From positions 1-54,822 of the forward strand of contig JAQBOV010000039.1 of NCBI GenBank assembly GCA_028287895.1: a DNA stretch of 54,822 nucleotides, given 5' to 3'. Source of the stretch: Mucilaginibacter sp. (lineage in GTDB: Bacteria > Bacteroidota > Bacteroidia > Sphingobacteriales > Sphingobacteriaceae). Position 1 is the first letter of the stretch. Each line of letters begins with the position of its first letter. The position numbers and the translations under genes are program-made. Below the pieces are notes generated by a model that saw only the letters and a list, made by a program, of their open reading frames with translations, did not search any database and had not been told where the DNA came from. Below are positions 16,258-25,608 of this stretch, one piece after another.

Positions 16258-18372
16258 GTGAATACTGATATAAAAGTTGCGCTTGTAGGAAATCCCAATA
16301 CCGGTAAATCAACGCTCTTTAATGCACTTACCGGTCTGAATCAAAAAATAGGGAATTTTCCGGGTGTTACGGTTGATAAAAAAACCGGCGTCTGCGACCT
16401 TCCGGATGGCCGTCGTGCCCAGGTTATTGATCTGCCGGGCACCTACAGCCTTTATCCAAAAAGCCGGGACGAATCCATTGTATTTTCGGTATTGGCAGAT
16501 AAGTCCAATCCGTTGCGGCCTGATCTGGCAGTAGTAATACTGGATGCGTCCAATCTAAAAAGGAACCTGCTTCTTTACACCCAGGTAGCCGATCTTAAAA
16601 TACCTGTCATTGTTGCTTTAAACATGATGGACCTGGCTAAAAAAGCCGATATCACCATTGACGTTAATGCATTTGCGCAAAAATTAGGCGTACCCGTTGT
16701 GCCGATATCAGCAAGAAGAATTGAGGGCATTGACAAGTTAAAAGAAGCAATTACCCATGCCAATAAAATAGCACTTCAGGAAGATACTATTGATGTTGAA
16801 GCGATTGCACCACAACTGGTAGCTCAAATAAGTAAAGAAATAAACGTTGATAATCCTTATTATGCTTTACAACTGGCACATCAGCACGAAACTATAAATT
16901 TTATTACCGCTGCTGAAAGTGACCGTATTGAGGAGTTGGAGCACGAGTTTAGTTTTCATTCACAAAAGGCCCAGGCCTCAGAAACTATAGCGAGATATAA
17001 TTTTATTAACGATCTGCTATATGATACGGTAACAAAAAAAGAAACGGCACATGATCAAACGATAAGTAATAAGATCGATAAGATCCTAACGCATAAAACC
17101 TTTGGGTTCGTTATTTTTTTTGCCATCCTGATATTTATCTTTCAGTCCATTTTTGCATGGTCAGCTTATCCAATGAAGTTGATTGCCGATAGTTTCGTTT
17201 GGATACAGAGTTCATTACATAGGGTATTGCCCGCCGGCCCGCTAACTAACCTGCTGGTTGATGGTGTTATTGCTGGTTTAAGCGGTGTAATGGTATTTAT
17301 ACCACAAATTACTATTCTTTTTGGTTTTATTTCGATACTCGAGGATACCGGCTACATGTCGCGGGTTACTTTCATGATGGACCGGATTATGCGTAAAGTA
17401 GGCCTGAACGGAAAATCTGTAGTCCCCCTTATCGGCGGCTTTGCCTGTGCTGTACCCTCAATCATGAGCACCCGCAATATTGAGAACTGGAAGGACAGAA
17501 TGATCACCATTATGGTTACCCCGCTGATTACCTGTTCGGCACGTTTGCCTGTGTATACCTTGCTGATCGCCCTTGTGGTTCCCAATCGTAATATATGGTG
17601 GATTTTTAATTTACAGGGGCTTGCCTTAACAGGAATGTACCTTTTCAGCATGGTTTCTGCCGTTACCGTTGCTTTTGTAATGAAGTATTTATTAAAGGCA
17701 CGTGAGCGCGGTTATTTCATAATGGAGTTACCCGTGTACCGTATGCCGCGGTGGAAAAATGTCGGATACTCTATGTACGATAGGGCAAAGGCATTTGTTT
17801 TACAAGCCGGCAAAGTAATTATCGCCGTATCGGTAATATTATGGGTGCTGGCGTCCTACGGACCGGGCGGCCGCTTCGATCGCATCGAACAAAAATATAA
17901 ACAGCCTCAGTATGCTCAGCATTTAAACCCCGATGAACTGCATCGTGCTATGGCTTCTGAGAAGCTGGAAAACTCCTACGCCGGCGTACTTGGCCATGTG
18001 ATAGAGCCGGTGATAAAACCACTTGGGTTCGACTGGAAGATAGGCATTGCGCTCATTACCTCATTTGCTGCGCGCGAAGTGTTTGTGGGCACCATGGCCA
18101 CCATCTACAGTGTAAATGGCGATGCTGAAAAGATGGAATCCGTACAACAAAAAATGCACGCCGCTAAAAACCCTCAAACCGGCGAACCTGTATTTACCGT
18201 GGCAGTTGCTTTCTCCCTGATGATGTTTTATGCCTTTGCTATGCAGTGCGCCAGCACGGTAGCTGTGGTTTACCGCGAAACCAAAAACTGGCGCTGGCCA
18301 GCCAGCCAGTTTGCTTATATGACGGTATTGGCTTATCTGGCCAGTTTAATAACCTACCACCTTTTAAAATAA
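16258..18372 (+). CDS. feoB: Ferrous iron transport protein B
   Basis: 704 residues, GTG start. N-terminal G domain: G1 GNPNTGKST at 11-19, G3 DLPG at 58-61 and G4 NMMD near 123, followed by the helical GDI-like region. The membrane part from about residue 280 has paired Gate motifs with the conserved cysteines (GGFACAVPSIMSTR and TCSARLPVY). Imports Fe(II) in low-oxygen or reducing conditions. Typical Bacteroidetes length; no FeoC. In one operon with feoA from the promoter at 15979-16010. Confidence 0.97.
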   Translation: MNTDIKVALVGNPNTGKSTLFNALTGLNQKIGNFPGVTVDKKTGVCDLPDGRRAQVIDLPGTYSLYPKSRDESIVFSVLADKSNPLRPDLAVVILDASNLKRNLLLYTQVADLKIPVIVALNMMDLAKKADITIDVNAFAQKLGVPVVPISARRIEGIDKLKEAITHANKIALQEDTIDVEAIAPQLVAQISKEINVDNPYYALQLAHQHETINFITAAESDRIEELEHEFSFHSQKAQASETIARYNFINDLLYDTVTKKETAHDQTISNKIDKILTHKTFGFVIFFAILIFIFQSIFAWSAYPMKLIADSFVWIQSSLHRVLPAGPLTNLLVDGVIAGLSGVMVFIPQITILFGFISILEDTGYMSRVTFMMDRIMRKVGLNGKSVVPLIGGFACAVPSIMSTRNIENWKDRMITIMVTPLITCSARLPVYTLLIALVVPNRNIWWIFNLQGLALTGMYLFSMVSAVTVAFVMKYLLKARERGYFIMELPVYRMPRWKNVGYSMYDRAKAFVLQAGKVIIAVSVILWVLASYGPGGRFDRIEQKYKQPQYAQHLNPDELHRAMASEKLENSYAGVLGHVIEPVIKPLGFDWKIGIALITSFAAREVFVGTMATIYSVNGDAEKMESVQQKMHAAKNPQTGEPVFTVAVAFSLMMFYAFAMQCASTVAVVYRETKNWRWPASQFAYMTVLAYLASLITYHLLK

Positions 18373-18755
18373 GCTTAGCTTATAACAATTAATAGCTACA
18401 GGATTAGCAAAAAATCGGATCAATTACATAGGACTAAATAAAAAGCCTGATCTCATTAATGCCTTTCCGGTCTTTCCTCCCATAGTCCACAATAGCTTAT
18501 GCGCAAATAGTTTGATAATCACCCTTTGCGGAGAACGTTCCACCTGGCCCATAACTAATTCCCTCGCTGAAAGCAGCATCCTGTAGTGGCACCGTATTTA
18601 CATGTTCAGGTAATTCAGATGACAAGTCCGCCTGCTGGAGAACGGATTTTCGTGCCTTCCCGAAAATGCCCTTCAATAAGATCTGTAAAGTTTCACAAAG
18701 TGTTCTGCTGGCAGGTGAATGTCTGTAGCAGGAAGCAGAAAATTCACTATTGTCG
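18373..18755. other. Gene-free stretch; possible coding debris on the minus strand
   Basis: 383 bases between feoB and xth. On the minus strand a frame from about 18769 runs 90 codons to a TAA at 18497, then stays open for 20 more codons (AIVDYGRKDRKGINEIRLFI) to a TAG near 18434. The reading has no recognisable family and overlaps the xth stop, so it may be chance or a degraded gene with an internal stop. No terminator or RNA gene was recognised. Confidence 0.3.
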
Positions 18756-19532
18756 CTACTTATCAGCAAGCGTTATCCAAACCGGGGCATGATCACTTGA
18801 TTTTTCCCATCCCCGTACATGGCGGTCAACACCCGCAGCAACAAGCCGGTCATTTACGTGCGGACTAAGTAAAAAATGATCAATTCGCAAACCTGCATTG
18901 CGACTGTATGCGTTTCTGAAATAGTCCCAAAAGGTATAGATAACTTCGTTCGGATAAAGTTTTCTTATCGCATCGGTCCATCCCTGTTCAACCAATGTTT
19001 TAAAGGCGAGCCGGGTTTCCGGCCGGAACAGCGCATCGTCTACCCAACGTTCCGGCTTATATACATCCAGCTCGGTGGGCATTACATTATAATCGCCGGT
19101 CAATACCACCGGGGCCCCGGTTGCAAAAAGCGCCGCAGCATGCAAGGTCAACCGTTCAAACCAGCGCAGCTTATAGTCGAATTTCGGGCCGGGGGCAGGG
19201 TTGCCATTTGGCAAGTAAAGGCAACCAATAGTAATACCACCAACCAAGGCCTCAATATAGCGGCTGTGAATATCTTCGGGGTCTCCCGGAAGTGCCCGCC
19301 TTACCTCCTGGATATCTCCAATACGAGATAGGATAGCAACACCATTCCAACTCTTTTGCCCATGCCAGAGGGCCGTATAACCAGCGTCCAGTATAGCTTT
19401 CTCCGGAAAATTTTCCTGGGGAGCCTTCAGCTCCTGCAAACAGACGACATCAGGCGCTGCTTCATTAAGCCAGCGGAGTAACACCGGCAGCCGTCCATTG
19501 ACCCCGTTGACATTATAGGTGGCTATTTTCAT
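18756..19532 (-). CDS. xth: Exodeoxyribonuclease III
   Basis: 258 residues of the exonuclease III/AP endonuclease (endonuclease-exonuclease-phosphatase) fold, acting on abasic sites and 3' ends in DNA repair. Motifs: ATYNVNGVNGR at the start, DVVCLQELKAP with the metal-binding Glu, GDYNVMPTELDVY, LRIDHFLLS and SSDHAPVWI with the catalytic Asp-His. Full length. Divergent from the SprT-like gene; the shared upstream region holds an AAAGC word array and the SprT promoter. Confidence 0.95.
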   Translation of the reverse strand: MKIATYNVNGVNGRLPVLLRWLNEAAPDVVCLQELKAPQENFPEKAILDAGYTALWHGQKSWNGVAILSRIGDIQEVRRALPGDPEDIHSRYIEALVGGITIGCLYLPNGNPAPGPKFDYKLRWFERLTLHAAALFATGAPVVLTGDYNVMPTELDVYKPERWVDDALFRPETRLAFKTLVEQGWTDAIRKLYPNEVIYTFWDYFRNAYSRNAGLRIDHFLLSPHVNDRLVAAGVDRHVRGWEKSSDHAPVWITLADK

Positions 19533-19550
19533 AATACAAGATAAAAAGAA

Positions 19551-19585
19551 AAAGCTGAAAGCATAAAGCTGAAAGTGAAAAGCTT
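19551..19585 (+). repeat. Period-7 AAAGCNN word array
   Basis: Five successive 7-base units: AAAGCTG, AAAGCAT, AAAGCTG, AAAGTGA and AAAGCTT. Lies upstream of xth on the far side from sprT. Same word family as 5328-5362 and 39514-39541. Confidence 0.75.
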
Positions 19586-19614
19586 ATTTTTTAACAAATC
19601 GCAATAGTTTTAGC

Positions 19615-19647
19615 TTTGGTCTTTCGGCTTAAAATTCATTATTTTTG
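19615..19647 (+). promoter_or_regulatory. Promoter of the SprT-like gene
   Basis: TTTG at 19615-19618, a 21-base spacer, then TATTTTTG at 19640-19647. Exact Bacteroidetes consensus with accepted spacing. It fixes the gene start downstream, at the TTG at 19661 preceded by AGAGG. Confidence 0.72.
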
Positions 19648-19660
19648 CTCAGAGGTAAAA

Positions 19661-20275
19661 TTGGATAAAGTAAAAGTATTAGAAAGATATCTTCCGCCGG
19701 CGGCCGCGCCGCTGATAGCCCGTTGGATAGATTACTTTAAATGTGAGTTTAAAATTTCCCGGAACCGGAACAGTAAATTTGGTGATTACCGTGCTCCACA
19801 CGCCGGAAAAGGTCACCGCATCTCTGTAAATTACGACTTGAATGTTTATGCTTTTTTGGTAACGACCGTGCACGAGTTTGCACACCTGCATACCTGGAAC
19901 GAACACAAGCACAAAGCCAAACCACATGGCTCGGAATGGAAGGCCAATTTCAAAAAAATGATGCAGCCATTTTTTGAGCAGGAAATTTTTCCGCCGGAAG
20001 TTAAACACGCCATTGTTCGGTATCTGAATAACCCGGCGGCCTCAAGCTGTACCGATCTGCATTTGTATAAATCATTGCGGCTTTATGATTCTCCTAAACC
20101 TGAAACACATCTTACTATTGAAAAGGTACCGATGCAAGCTTTATTTAAATTAAAAAATGGCCGTGTATTCCGTAAGGACGAACAATTAAGAAAACGTTAT
20201 AAGTGTACCGAAATTAAAACCCGACGGATCTATTTGTTTAGTCCGATTGCCGAGGTGGAGTTGGTCGAAGCTTAG
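19661..20275 (+). CDS. SprT-like domain zinc metalloprotein
   Basis: 204 residues from a TTG at 19661 (reading MDKVKVLERYLPP), chosen because a longer frame from 19616 begins inside the promoter -33 box and because AGAGG lies 5 bases upstream. SprT-type zinc site: HEFAH at 71-75 and KPHGSEWK with H89 as probable third ligand. Relatives include E. coli SprT and eukaryotic Spartan, but bacterial substrates are unknown. Cytoplasmic, with a basic C-terminal region including LKNGRVFRKDEQLRKRYKC. Stands alone, divergent from xth. Confidence 0.87.
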   Translation: MDKVKVLERYLPPAAAPLIARWIDYFKCEFKISRNRNSKFGDYRAPHAGKGHRISVNYDLNVYAFLVTTVHEFAHLHTWNEHKHKAKPHGSEWKANFKKMMQPFFEQEIFPPEVKHAIVRYLNNPAASSCTDLHLYKSLRLYDSPKPETHLTIEKVPMQALFKLKNGRVFRKDEQLRKRYKCTEIKTRRIYLFSPIAEVELVEA

Positions 20276-20616
20276 CAGGGGGTGAAAGCAGACAAAAGGC
20301 CTGGCTTAGTCGCTTGAATAAATCTTGGTAGAACCGATGGGCTTTATGTTTTTCGTTTGCCCGTAATACCGTGCTATTTTCAAAAATGACTACGCAGGAT
20401 CGGCGTGTATCTCAATTATCAAACAGGCAGGCTTGATCAAATAAGCCGATGTGTTTTATTAAATTAATTACGAATATCTTCTCTTTATACCCGATGTCCT
20501 GAATTGGTCATGCGTCCGGAAGCCCTGTTCAGCGCCCCAATCTGCACGTTCACTATAAAGCGTTGAGCTGGATCTTCTTCAAATCTCTTGCGGCGTATGA
20601 TCCTACTACGTTACCA
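20276..20616. other. Gene-free stretch with weak hints of gene remains
   Basis: 341 bases between two tail-to-tail genes. On the minus strand a short open frame reads SGNVVGSYAARDLKKIQLNAL then stops; shifting frame by one gives YSERADWGAEQGFRTHDQF followed by RTSGIKR. This could be a frameshifted remnant, but no family is assignable and chance is possible. No terminator, tRNA or mobile element was seen. Confidence 0.25.
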
Positions 20617-22593
20617 CTAATATTTTAGCAATTTCCCCATCATTTCTTCCAACCTTGCCTTAGCCAAGAATTGATCTTCTAACGCTTTGTTCATTGGTAC
20701 GGCGGTATCCAGGCTGGCGCAACGCATAACAGGGGCGTCCAATGCGGCAAAGCAGTGCTCGGCCAGGTGAGCGGCTATTTCACCACCAAAACCATTGGTC
20801 AGCGTATCTTCGTGTAATATCAATACCCTTCCTGTTTTTTTTGCACTTGCTTCAACGGCTTCCTTATCCCAGGGTTGCAGGGTACGCAGATCAATGATCT
20901 CAATAGATCGCTCCGGTTGATTTTTTGCATATTCAATTGCCCAGTGCACACCCAGACCGTAGGTAACGATACTGGCTTGTTTACCCTGTTGTACTACCCT
21001 TGCCTTGCCTATCTCGATGGCATATTCATCATCCGGTATTTCTTCGCTGATACTGCGATATAGATATTTGTGCTCAAAATAAATAACAGGGTTAGGGTCA
21101 TCAATAGCGGCAAGCAATAAGCCTTTTGCATCCGAAGGGAAAGCCGGATAAACTACCTTTAATCCCGGCGTTTTGGTAAACCAAGCCTCGTTACTTTGCG
21201 AATGGAAGGGGCCTGCACCAGTTCCTGCACCGGTCGGCATCCTTATCACTACATCCACATTTTCCCCCCAGCGGTAGTGCGTTTTTGCCAGGTTATTGAT
21301 CACCTGGTTAAAGGCACAGGTTACAAAATCGGCAAACTGCATTTCGACCACAGATTTGTACCCGTTTATAGACAGCCCCATTGCCGCCCCCACTATACCC
21401 GATTCGCAGATAGGCGTGTTACGCACACGCTCGCTGCCAAACTCTTCTACAAAGCCCTGTGTAATTTTAAAGGCTCCGCCATAGCCGGCTATATCCTGCC
21501 CCATTATCACCAGCTTGTCATACTTACGCATACCTTGGCGCAAACCATCGCTGATGGCATCGATATATCTTCTATTGGTTTTATTGTTAGATGGTTGTAC
21601 TGCTGGATAGTTGTAAGATTTATACATATCTGCCAGTTCAGTAGCTAGATCAGGTATTATATCCGGTTCATTAAACACTTTTTCAATTTCAATATCGATC
21701 AGCGTGGTAAATCCATGCCTGGTCATCTGTATTGATTCTGGTGTAAGCACCGCCTTATCCAGCAAATATTTCTCGAAATTAGTGATGGGGTCTTTTTCCT
21801 TCCACTCGTCAAACAGACTTTGGGGTACATACTTAGTTCCTGATGCTTCCTCGTGCCCCCGCATTCTGAAGGTCATGCACTCTAACAAAAAAGGTCTCGG
21901 ATTTTGCCGTATATCTGTTGCCAATTCATTTATCGTATGATAAACGTCTAATATGTTGTTGCCGTCTATTCTGCGGCCTTCTATACCATATCCAATCGCC
22001 CTGTCACTCAGATACTCACATTTATATTGTTCATTCACCGGAGTTGAAAGCCCGTAGCCATTGTTTTCGATCAAAAAAATAACAGGCAGGTTCCAGACTG
22101 ATGCAACGTTTAACGCTTCATGAAAATCGCCTTCGCTGGTGCCGCCTTCGCCGGTATAAACCAGTGTAGCCCGGCTTTTCTTACTTAGCACCTCTGCAAG
22201 GGCAATGCCATCAGCCAATGCCATCTGGGGCCCAAGGTGTGATATCATCCCGATGATCTTATATTCCTGTGTCCCGAAATGGAAGGAACGGTCGCGGCCC
22301 TTGGTGAAACCTGATGCTTTTCCCTGCCACTGTGCCATCAGTCGGCAAAGCGGGATATCCCTCGTTGTAAAAACCCCCAGGTTGCGGTGCATGGGCAGGA
22401 TATATTCAGAAGAGTTCATGGCCAATGTACTGCCAACGGCAATAGCTTCCTGACCTATTCCCGAGAACCATTTGCCGATACGGCCCTGCCTCAACAATAT
22501 CAGCATTTTCTCTTCGATGAGCCGCGGCCACAGTAAAGCCCTGTAAAATGCGACTAATTTGTCATTATCGAGGTCTTTGCGGTCAAAAATCAT
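20617..22593 (-). CDS. 2-oxoacid dehydrogenase E1 component, alpha/beta fusion
   Basis: 658 residues, cytoplasmic, thiamine diphosphate-dependent decarboxylase part of a branched-chain 2-oxoacid or related dehydrogenase complex. Alpha half (about 1-320) has GIGQEA, HRNLG and the ThDP motif GEGGTSEGDF...IENNGYG (148-180). Beta half (about 340-658) has MGQDIAGYGGAF, RVRNTPICESGIVGAAMG and RMPTGAGTGAGPFHSQSNE. The two halves are separate genes in most bacteria; the fused form is common in Bacteroidetes. E2 and E3 are not in the window, so the substrate (branched-chain versus pyruvate) is uncertain. Confidence 0.9.
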   Translation of the reverse strand: MIFDRKDLDNDKLVAFYRALLWPRLIEEKMLILLRQGRIGKWFSGIGQEAIAVGSTLAMNSSEYILPMHRNLGVFTTRDIPLCRLMAQWQGKASGFTKGRDRSFHFGTQEYKIIGMISHLGPQMALADGIALAEVLSKKSRATLVYTGEGGTSEGDFHEALNVASVWNLPVIFLIENNGYGLSTPVNEQYKCEYLSDRAIGYGIEGRRIDGNNILDVYHTINELATDIRQNPRPFLLECMTFRMRGHEEASGTKYVPQSLFDEWKEKDPITNFEKYLLDKAVLTPESIQMTRHGFTTLIDIEIEKVFNEPDIIPDLATELADMYKSYNYPAVQPSNNKTNRRYIDAISDGLRQGMRKYDKLVIMGQDIAGYGGAFKITQGFVEEFGSERVRNTPICESGIVGAAMGLSINGYKSVVEMQFADFVTCAFNQVINNLAKTHYRWGENVDVVIRMPTGAGTGAGPFHSQSNEAWFTKTPGLKVVYPAFPSDAKGLLLAAIDDPNPVIYFEHKYLYRSISEEIPDDEYAIEIGKARVVQQGKQASIVTYGLGVHWAIEYAKNQPERSIEIIDLRTLQPWDKEAVEASAKKTGRVLILHEDTLTNGFGGEIAAHLAEHCFAALDAPVMRCASLDTAVPMNKALEDQFLAKARLEEMMGKLLKY

Positions 22594-22652
22594 AAAGCTA
22601 AACTACTGAAGTTTTTAAAACTTTGTATGTTTACATGATTTCAAATCTTTAC

Positions 22653-23510
22653 ATGATGAAACGTACTTACTTTTTAGTTTTCTGCCTGCTGATGATTACC
22701 GCAATTAAGGCATTTGCGCAGGATTATATTTTGCTGCCTGAAAACTTCATTTTGCATAAGGATGATAATCTGAGTTTACATCTGATAAGCGCCAACCAGT
22801 TCGTTAAACAGGATGAATTGAAATATGAAGCTTCGAAAACAGCAAAGTTTAATATTTATGTAGGCTCAAAAAAAGCCGATCTTACCTCATTGGCCAAAGA
22901 GAATGCCATGCCTATAGTCACCTTTAAAGTTGAAAACGAAGGTCTTAATATGATCAGTATGGTACGCAAATCAATTACTGATGAAATTGAACGGGATGAC
23001 TTTTTAAAGATACTGGATGATGAAGGCATGACCAAGGAATCAGAAAAGGCAAAAAATGGCAGCAAGGATAGTTTCAGGGAAAAATATACCTGGTACATGA
23101 AATCACTGGTTGAAGTGGGTAAAAACAGCGCCAATAATTTTGACAAACCTTTAAATGAGGAGTATGAAATTATTTTAAAGGATAATCCATATAAAGGCAA
23201 CTATGGCGATGATATTATTGCCCAGGTTAAATTAAGAGGCAAAGCGATCGCGAATGTCATTGTGATACTGTATGTAAAAACAGCAAGCGGCAATATATTC
23301 GCTCAAAAGTTATCTTCGGATAAGGCAGGGCAAGTCTATTTTAAACTGAGCAGAGAAGGCATCTATCTTTTACGAAGTTTATATATGGAGCCATCAAAGG
23401 ATAAAAATGCCGACTTTGAAACATGGATGGCGTCCTACACTTTTGCCTTCAGCAGCAGCAACGAGATGCCCAATACTTACAAAGAGTTTGGCTTTGGGGA
23501 TAAGCATTAA
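22653..23510 (+). CDS. Secreted DUF4198-like protein
   Basis: 285 residues from the ATG at 22653 (or 284 from 22656); an earlier in-frame ATG at 22623 would put an unlikely extension before the signal peptide. The signal peptide MKRTYFLVFCLLMITAIKAFAQ is followed by a beta-rich domain. The late segment, with VIVILYVKTASGNIFAQKLSSD, AGQVYFKLSREGIYLLRSLYM and a FETWMASYTFAF end, resembles the DUF4198/NikM-like family of periplasmic proteins linked to metal uptake. No metal transporter adjoins it, so function stays open. Divergent from the E1 gene. Confidence 0.62.
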   Translation: MMKRTYFLVFCLLMITAIKAFAQDYILLPENFILHKDDNLSLHLISANQFVKQDELKYEASKTAKFNIYVGSKKADLTSLAKENAMPIVTFKVENEGLNMISMVRKSITDEIERDDFLKILDDEGMTKESEKAKNGSKDSFREKYTWYMKSLVEVGKNSANNFDKPLNEEYEIILKDNPYKGNYGDDIIAQVKLRGKAIANVIVILYVKTASGNIFAQKLSSDKAGQVYFKLSREGIYLLRSLYMEPSKDKNADFETWMASYTFAFSSSNEMPNTYKEFGFGDKH

Positions 23511-23545
23511 TCGATTTTGGTTGTACAGGCGAAGCGTTGCTACGA

Positions 23546-24931
23546 TTATAAATTCGACTGATTACGTTCCTGCCACATTTTACTGAATGATTTTTCGGCA
23601 ACTTTTGGCATTTCTCTTAAATGTCCCCAGGTACTTTTAAAGAAGGTTTTCAGCAAATAATTTTTCGTTTTGCCGCTAAAAAAATCCGTCAGCTTACGGC
23701 TTAGCATTCCCTTCTGCCAGATGGCCCAGCCCCATTGTTCTTTTTTGGTGACGATATGATCTTTCACCGCATCGCGCCGGTTGAGCAAAAGCATTTTATG
23801 GATGTCGATCTTAACCGGGCAAACTTCCGTACACTTGCCACATAAACTGGATGCATAACTCAGGTGTTTAAACTCTTCCATTCCGCGCATATGCGGCGTT
23901 ATGATGGAACCAATGGGCCCGCTGTAAGTAGTTTCGTAAGTATGGCCGCCAATGTTTTTATAAACCGGGCAGGCATTTAAACATGCCCCGCAGCGGATGC
24001 AATATAAACCCTGTCTTTGCTCCTTTTGAGCCAGCAGATTGGTACGGCCGTTATCCAGCAATACTACATACATCTCCTCTGGACCGTCAGTTTCATTTGG
24101 CTGGCGCGGACCACTCAGGATGGTATTATAAACAGTAAGATTTTGCCCGGTTCCGTGTGTGGCAAGCATTGGCCAAAACAGATCAAGATCGGCAACGGAT
24201 GGTATCATTTTTTCGATGCCCACCACTGCAATATGTATTTTCGGAAAGGTAACGCTCAACCTTGCATTACCTTCATTTTCGCTTACAGCGATACTGCCCG
24301 TATCCGCAATTAAAAAATTAGCCCCGGTGATGCCTATATCAGCCTGTATATATTTTTCGCGCAGCAGTTCACGGGCTTTTAAAGTTAATTGCTCGGGCGT
24401 AGCATCCAATGGGGTACCAAAACGCTCATTGAATAGTTTGGCAATATCCTGTTTTGAAAGATGCATAGCCGGGGTAACAATATGATATGGCCTTTGCCCC
24501 AAAAGCTGTACAATGTATTCGCCAAGATCGGTTTCTAAAGATTCGATATGGTTGCTTTCCAAGAATTCATTCAGATGAATTTCTTCAGTAACCATCGATT
24601 TTGATTTGACTACGGTTTTAGCACCCGCCTTCTTGATGATATTTAATATCTCGCGATTGGCTTCCTCCGCATCATTCGCCCATATCACCTTGCCGCCGCG
24701 TTTCAGAAAGTTCGATTCAAATTCGGGTAAAAACTTATCCAAATTTTCCATCACCTTCCACTTGATCACATGGCCTTTTCGTTTGGCATTATCCAGGTTG
24801 GTGAGCCTTGACAAGCCCCTGCCAACCGCTGCATCATACTTACCCATATTGTAATTAATGATGCGGCGGTGATCCATATCAAACGCCTTATGCTCAGAGG
24901 CAACCAAAAATTCTTCAGCAGTGCTTCCCAT
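23546..24931 (-). CDS. lutB: LutB/LldF family iron-sulfur protein for lactate oxidation
   Basis: 461 residues, cytoplasmic. An LUD-type N-terminal domain (VVKSKSMVTEEIHLN, DIGITGANFLIADTGSIAV) is followed by two ferredoxin-like [4Fe-4S] groups: C311, C314, C317, C321 and C364, C367, C371, with a further cysteine-poor tail. Member of the LutABC complex that oxidises L-lactate to pyruvate. The usual lutA and lutC neighbours are absent: upstream is a gene-poor spacer and rpiB, downstream the convergent DUF4198 gene. They may be elsewhere in the genome. Confidence 0.88.
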   Translation of the reverse strand: MGSTAEEFLVASEHKAFDMDHRRIINYNMGKYDAAVGRGLSRLTNLDNAKRKGHVIKWKVMENLDKFLPEFESNFLKRGGKVIWANDAEEANREILNIIKKAGAKTVVKSKSMVTEEIHLNEFLESNHIESLETDLGEYIVQLLGQRPYHIVTPAMHLSKQDIAKLFNERFGTPLDATPEQLTLKARELLREKYIQADIGITGANFLIADTGSIAVSENEGNARLSVTFPKIHIAVVGIEKMIPSVADLDLFWPMLATHGTGQNLTVYNTILSGPRQPNETDGPEEMYVVLLDNGRTNLLAQKEQRQGLYCIRCGACLNACPVYKNIGGHTYETTYSGPIGSIITPHMRGMEEFKHLSYASSLCGKCTEVCPVKIDIHKMLLLNRRDAVKDHIVTKKEQWGWAIWQKGMLSRKLTDFFSGKTKNYLLKTFFKSTWGHLREMPKVAEKSFSKMWQERNQSNL

Positions 24932-25118
24932 AAATGCTAAATTAGAATTTTTTTGTTTAAGGAGCAGCCGGTTGGATTGATTAAGTTAGATTATATGGAT
25001 TGAGTTGAGCATCGTACCATTCAGGACTGGCATATTTTTGTACATTAACAGAACCTGATGCTTTTTATTTATTGCCCTTTTGGAATTTAGCGATTAGTTT
25101 CAGGGTTTAAAACCTTCA

Positions 25119-25556
25119 TCAACACGCTATCTTGCCGACACGATTGGCATGCCGGCCGCCTTCAAAATCGGTTTCCAGGAAAGTCTTTACGATCTTTTCG
25201 GCCTCGTCTATTGAAATAAAACGCGCCGGAATACAAACGATATTGGCATTGTTATGCTTTCTTGCCAGTAAGGCCAATTCCTCATTCCAGCAGATAGCTG
25301 CACGTATGCCCTGGTGCTTATTGGCAGTGATGGCTACACCATTGGCGCTGCCGCAAATAAGAATGCCAAAATCAAATCCTCCATTTTCAACTGCCGAGGC
25401 AACCGGATGGGCAAAATCGGGGTAATCAACTGAGTCAGCAGCGTAAGTCCCGAAATCTTTCAGATTATCAGCATTTAACCATTTGGCTATTGCCTGTTTA
25501 TAGTCAAACCCGGCATGATCGGCACCGATAGCTATTTTCAGATCATTCTTCATCAC
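25119..25556 (-). CDS. rpiB: Ribose 5-phosphate isomerase B
   Basis: 145 residues (or 144 from the second Met). Interconverts ribulose 5-phosphate and ribose 5-phosphate in the pentose phosphate pathway. IGADHAGFDYK opening, DYPDFAHPVA, the CGSANG loop with the active-site cysteine (where many homologues read CGTGIG), and RHANRVGKI phosphate-binding end. Last gene of the long minus-strand run, 52 bases after tatC. The 187 bases beyond its end, up to lutB, hold no gene but contain repeated GGATTGA words. Confidence 0.94.
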   Translation of the reverse strand: MMKNDLKIAIGADHAGFDYKQAIAKWLNADNLKDFGTYAADSVDYPDFAHPVASAVENGGFDFGILICGSANGVAITANKHQGIRAAICWNEELALLARKHNNANIVCIPARFISIDEAEKIVKTFLETDFEGGRHANRVGKIAC

Positions 25557-25608
25557 AGCAATCTATTTATAAATTTAAGCAACGATTTTGTTAGAAACTC
25601 ATTAAAGA

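Noticed and set aside
18586..18792. Plus-strand 68-codon frame between feoB and xth
   Set aside because: Cysteine/serine-rich, no recognisable motif, runs into xth.
18373..20616. tRNA or other structured RNA genes in the larger spacers
   Set aside because: No T-loop motif or cloverleaf could be found by eye in any spacer of the window.
25032..25039. TATTTTTG promoter-like box on the plus strand
   Set aside because: No gene follows on the plus strand and no -33 box at the right spacing.
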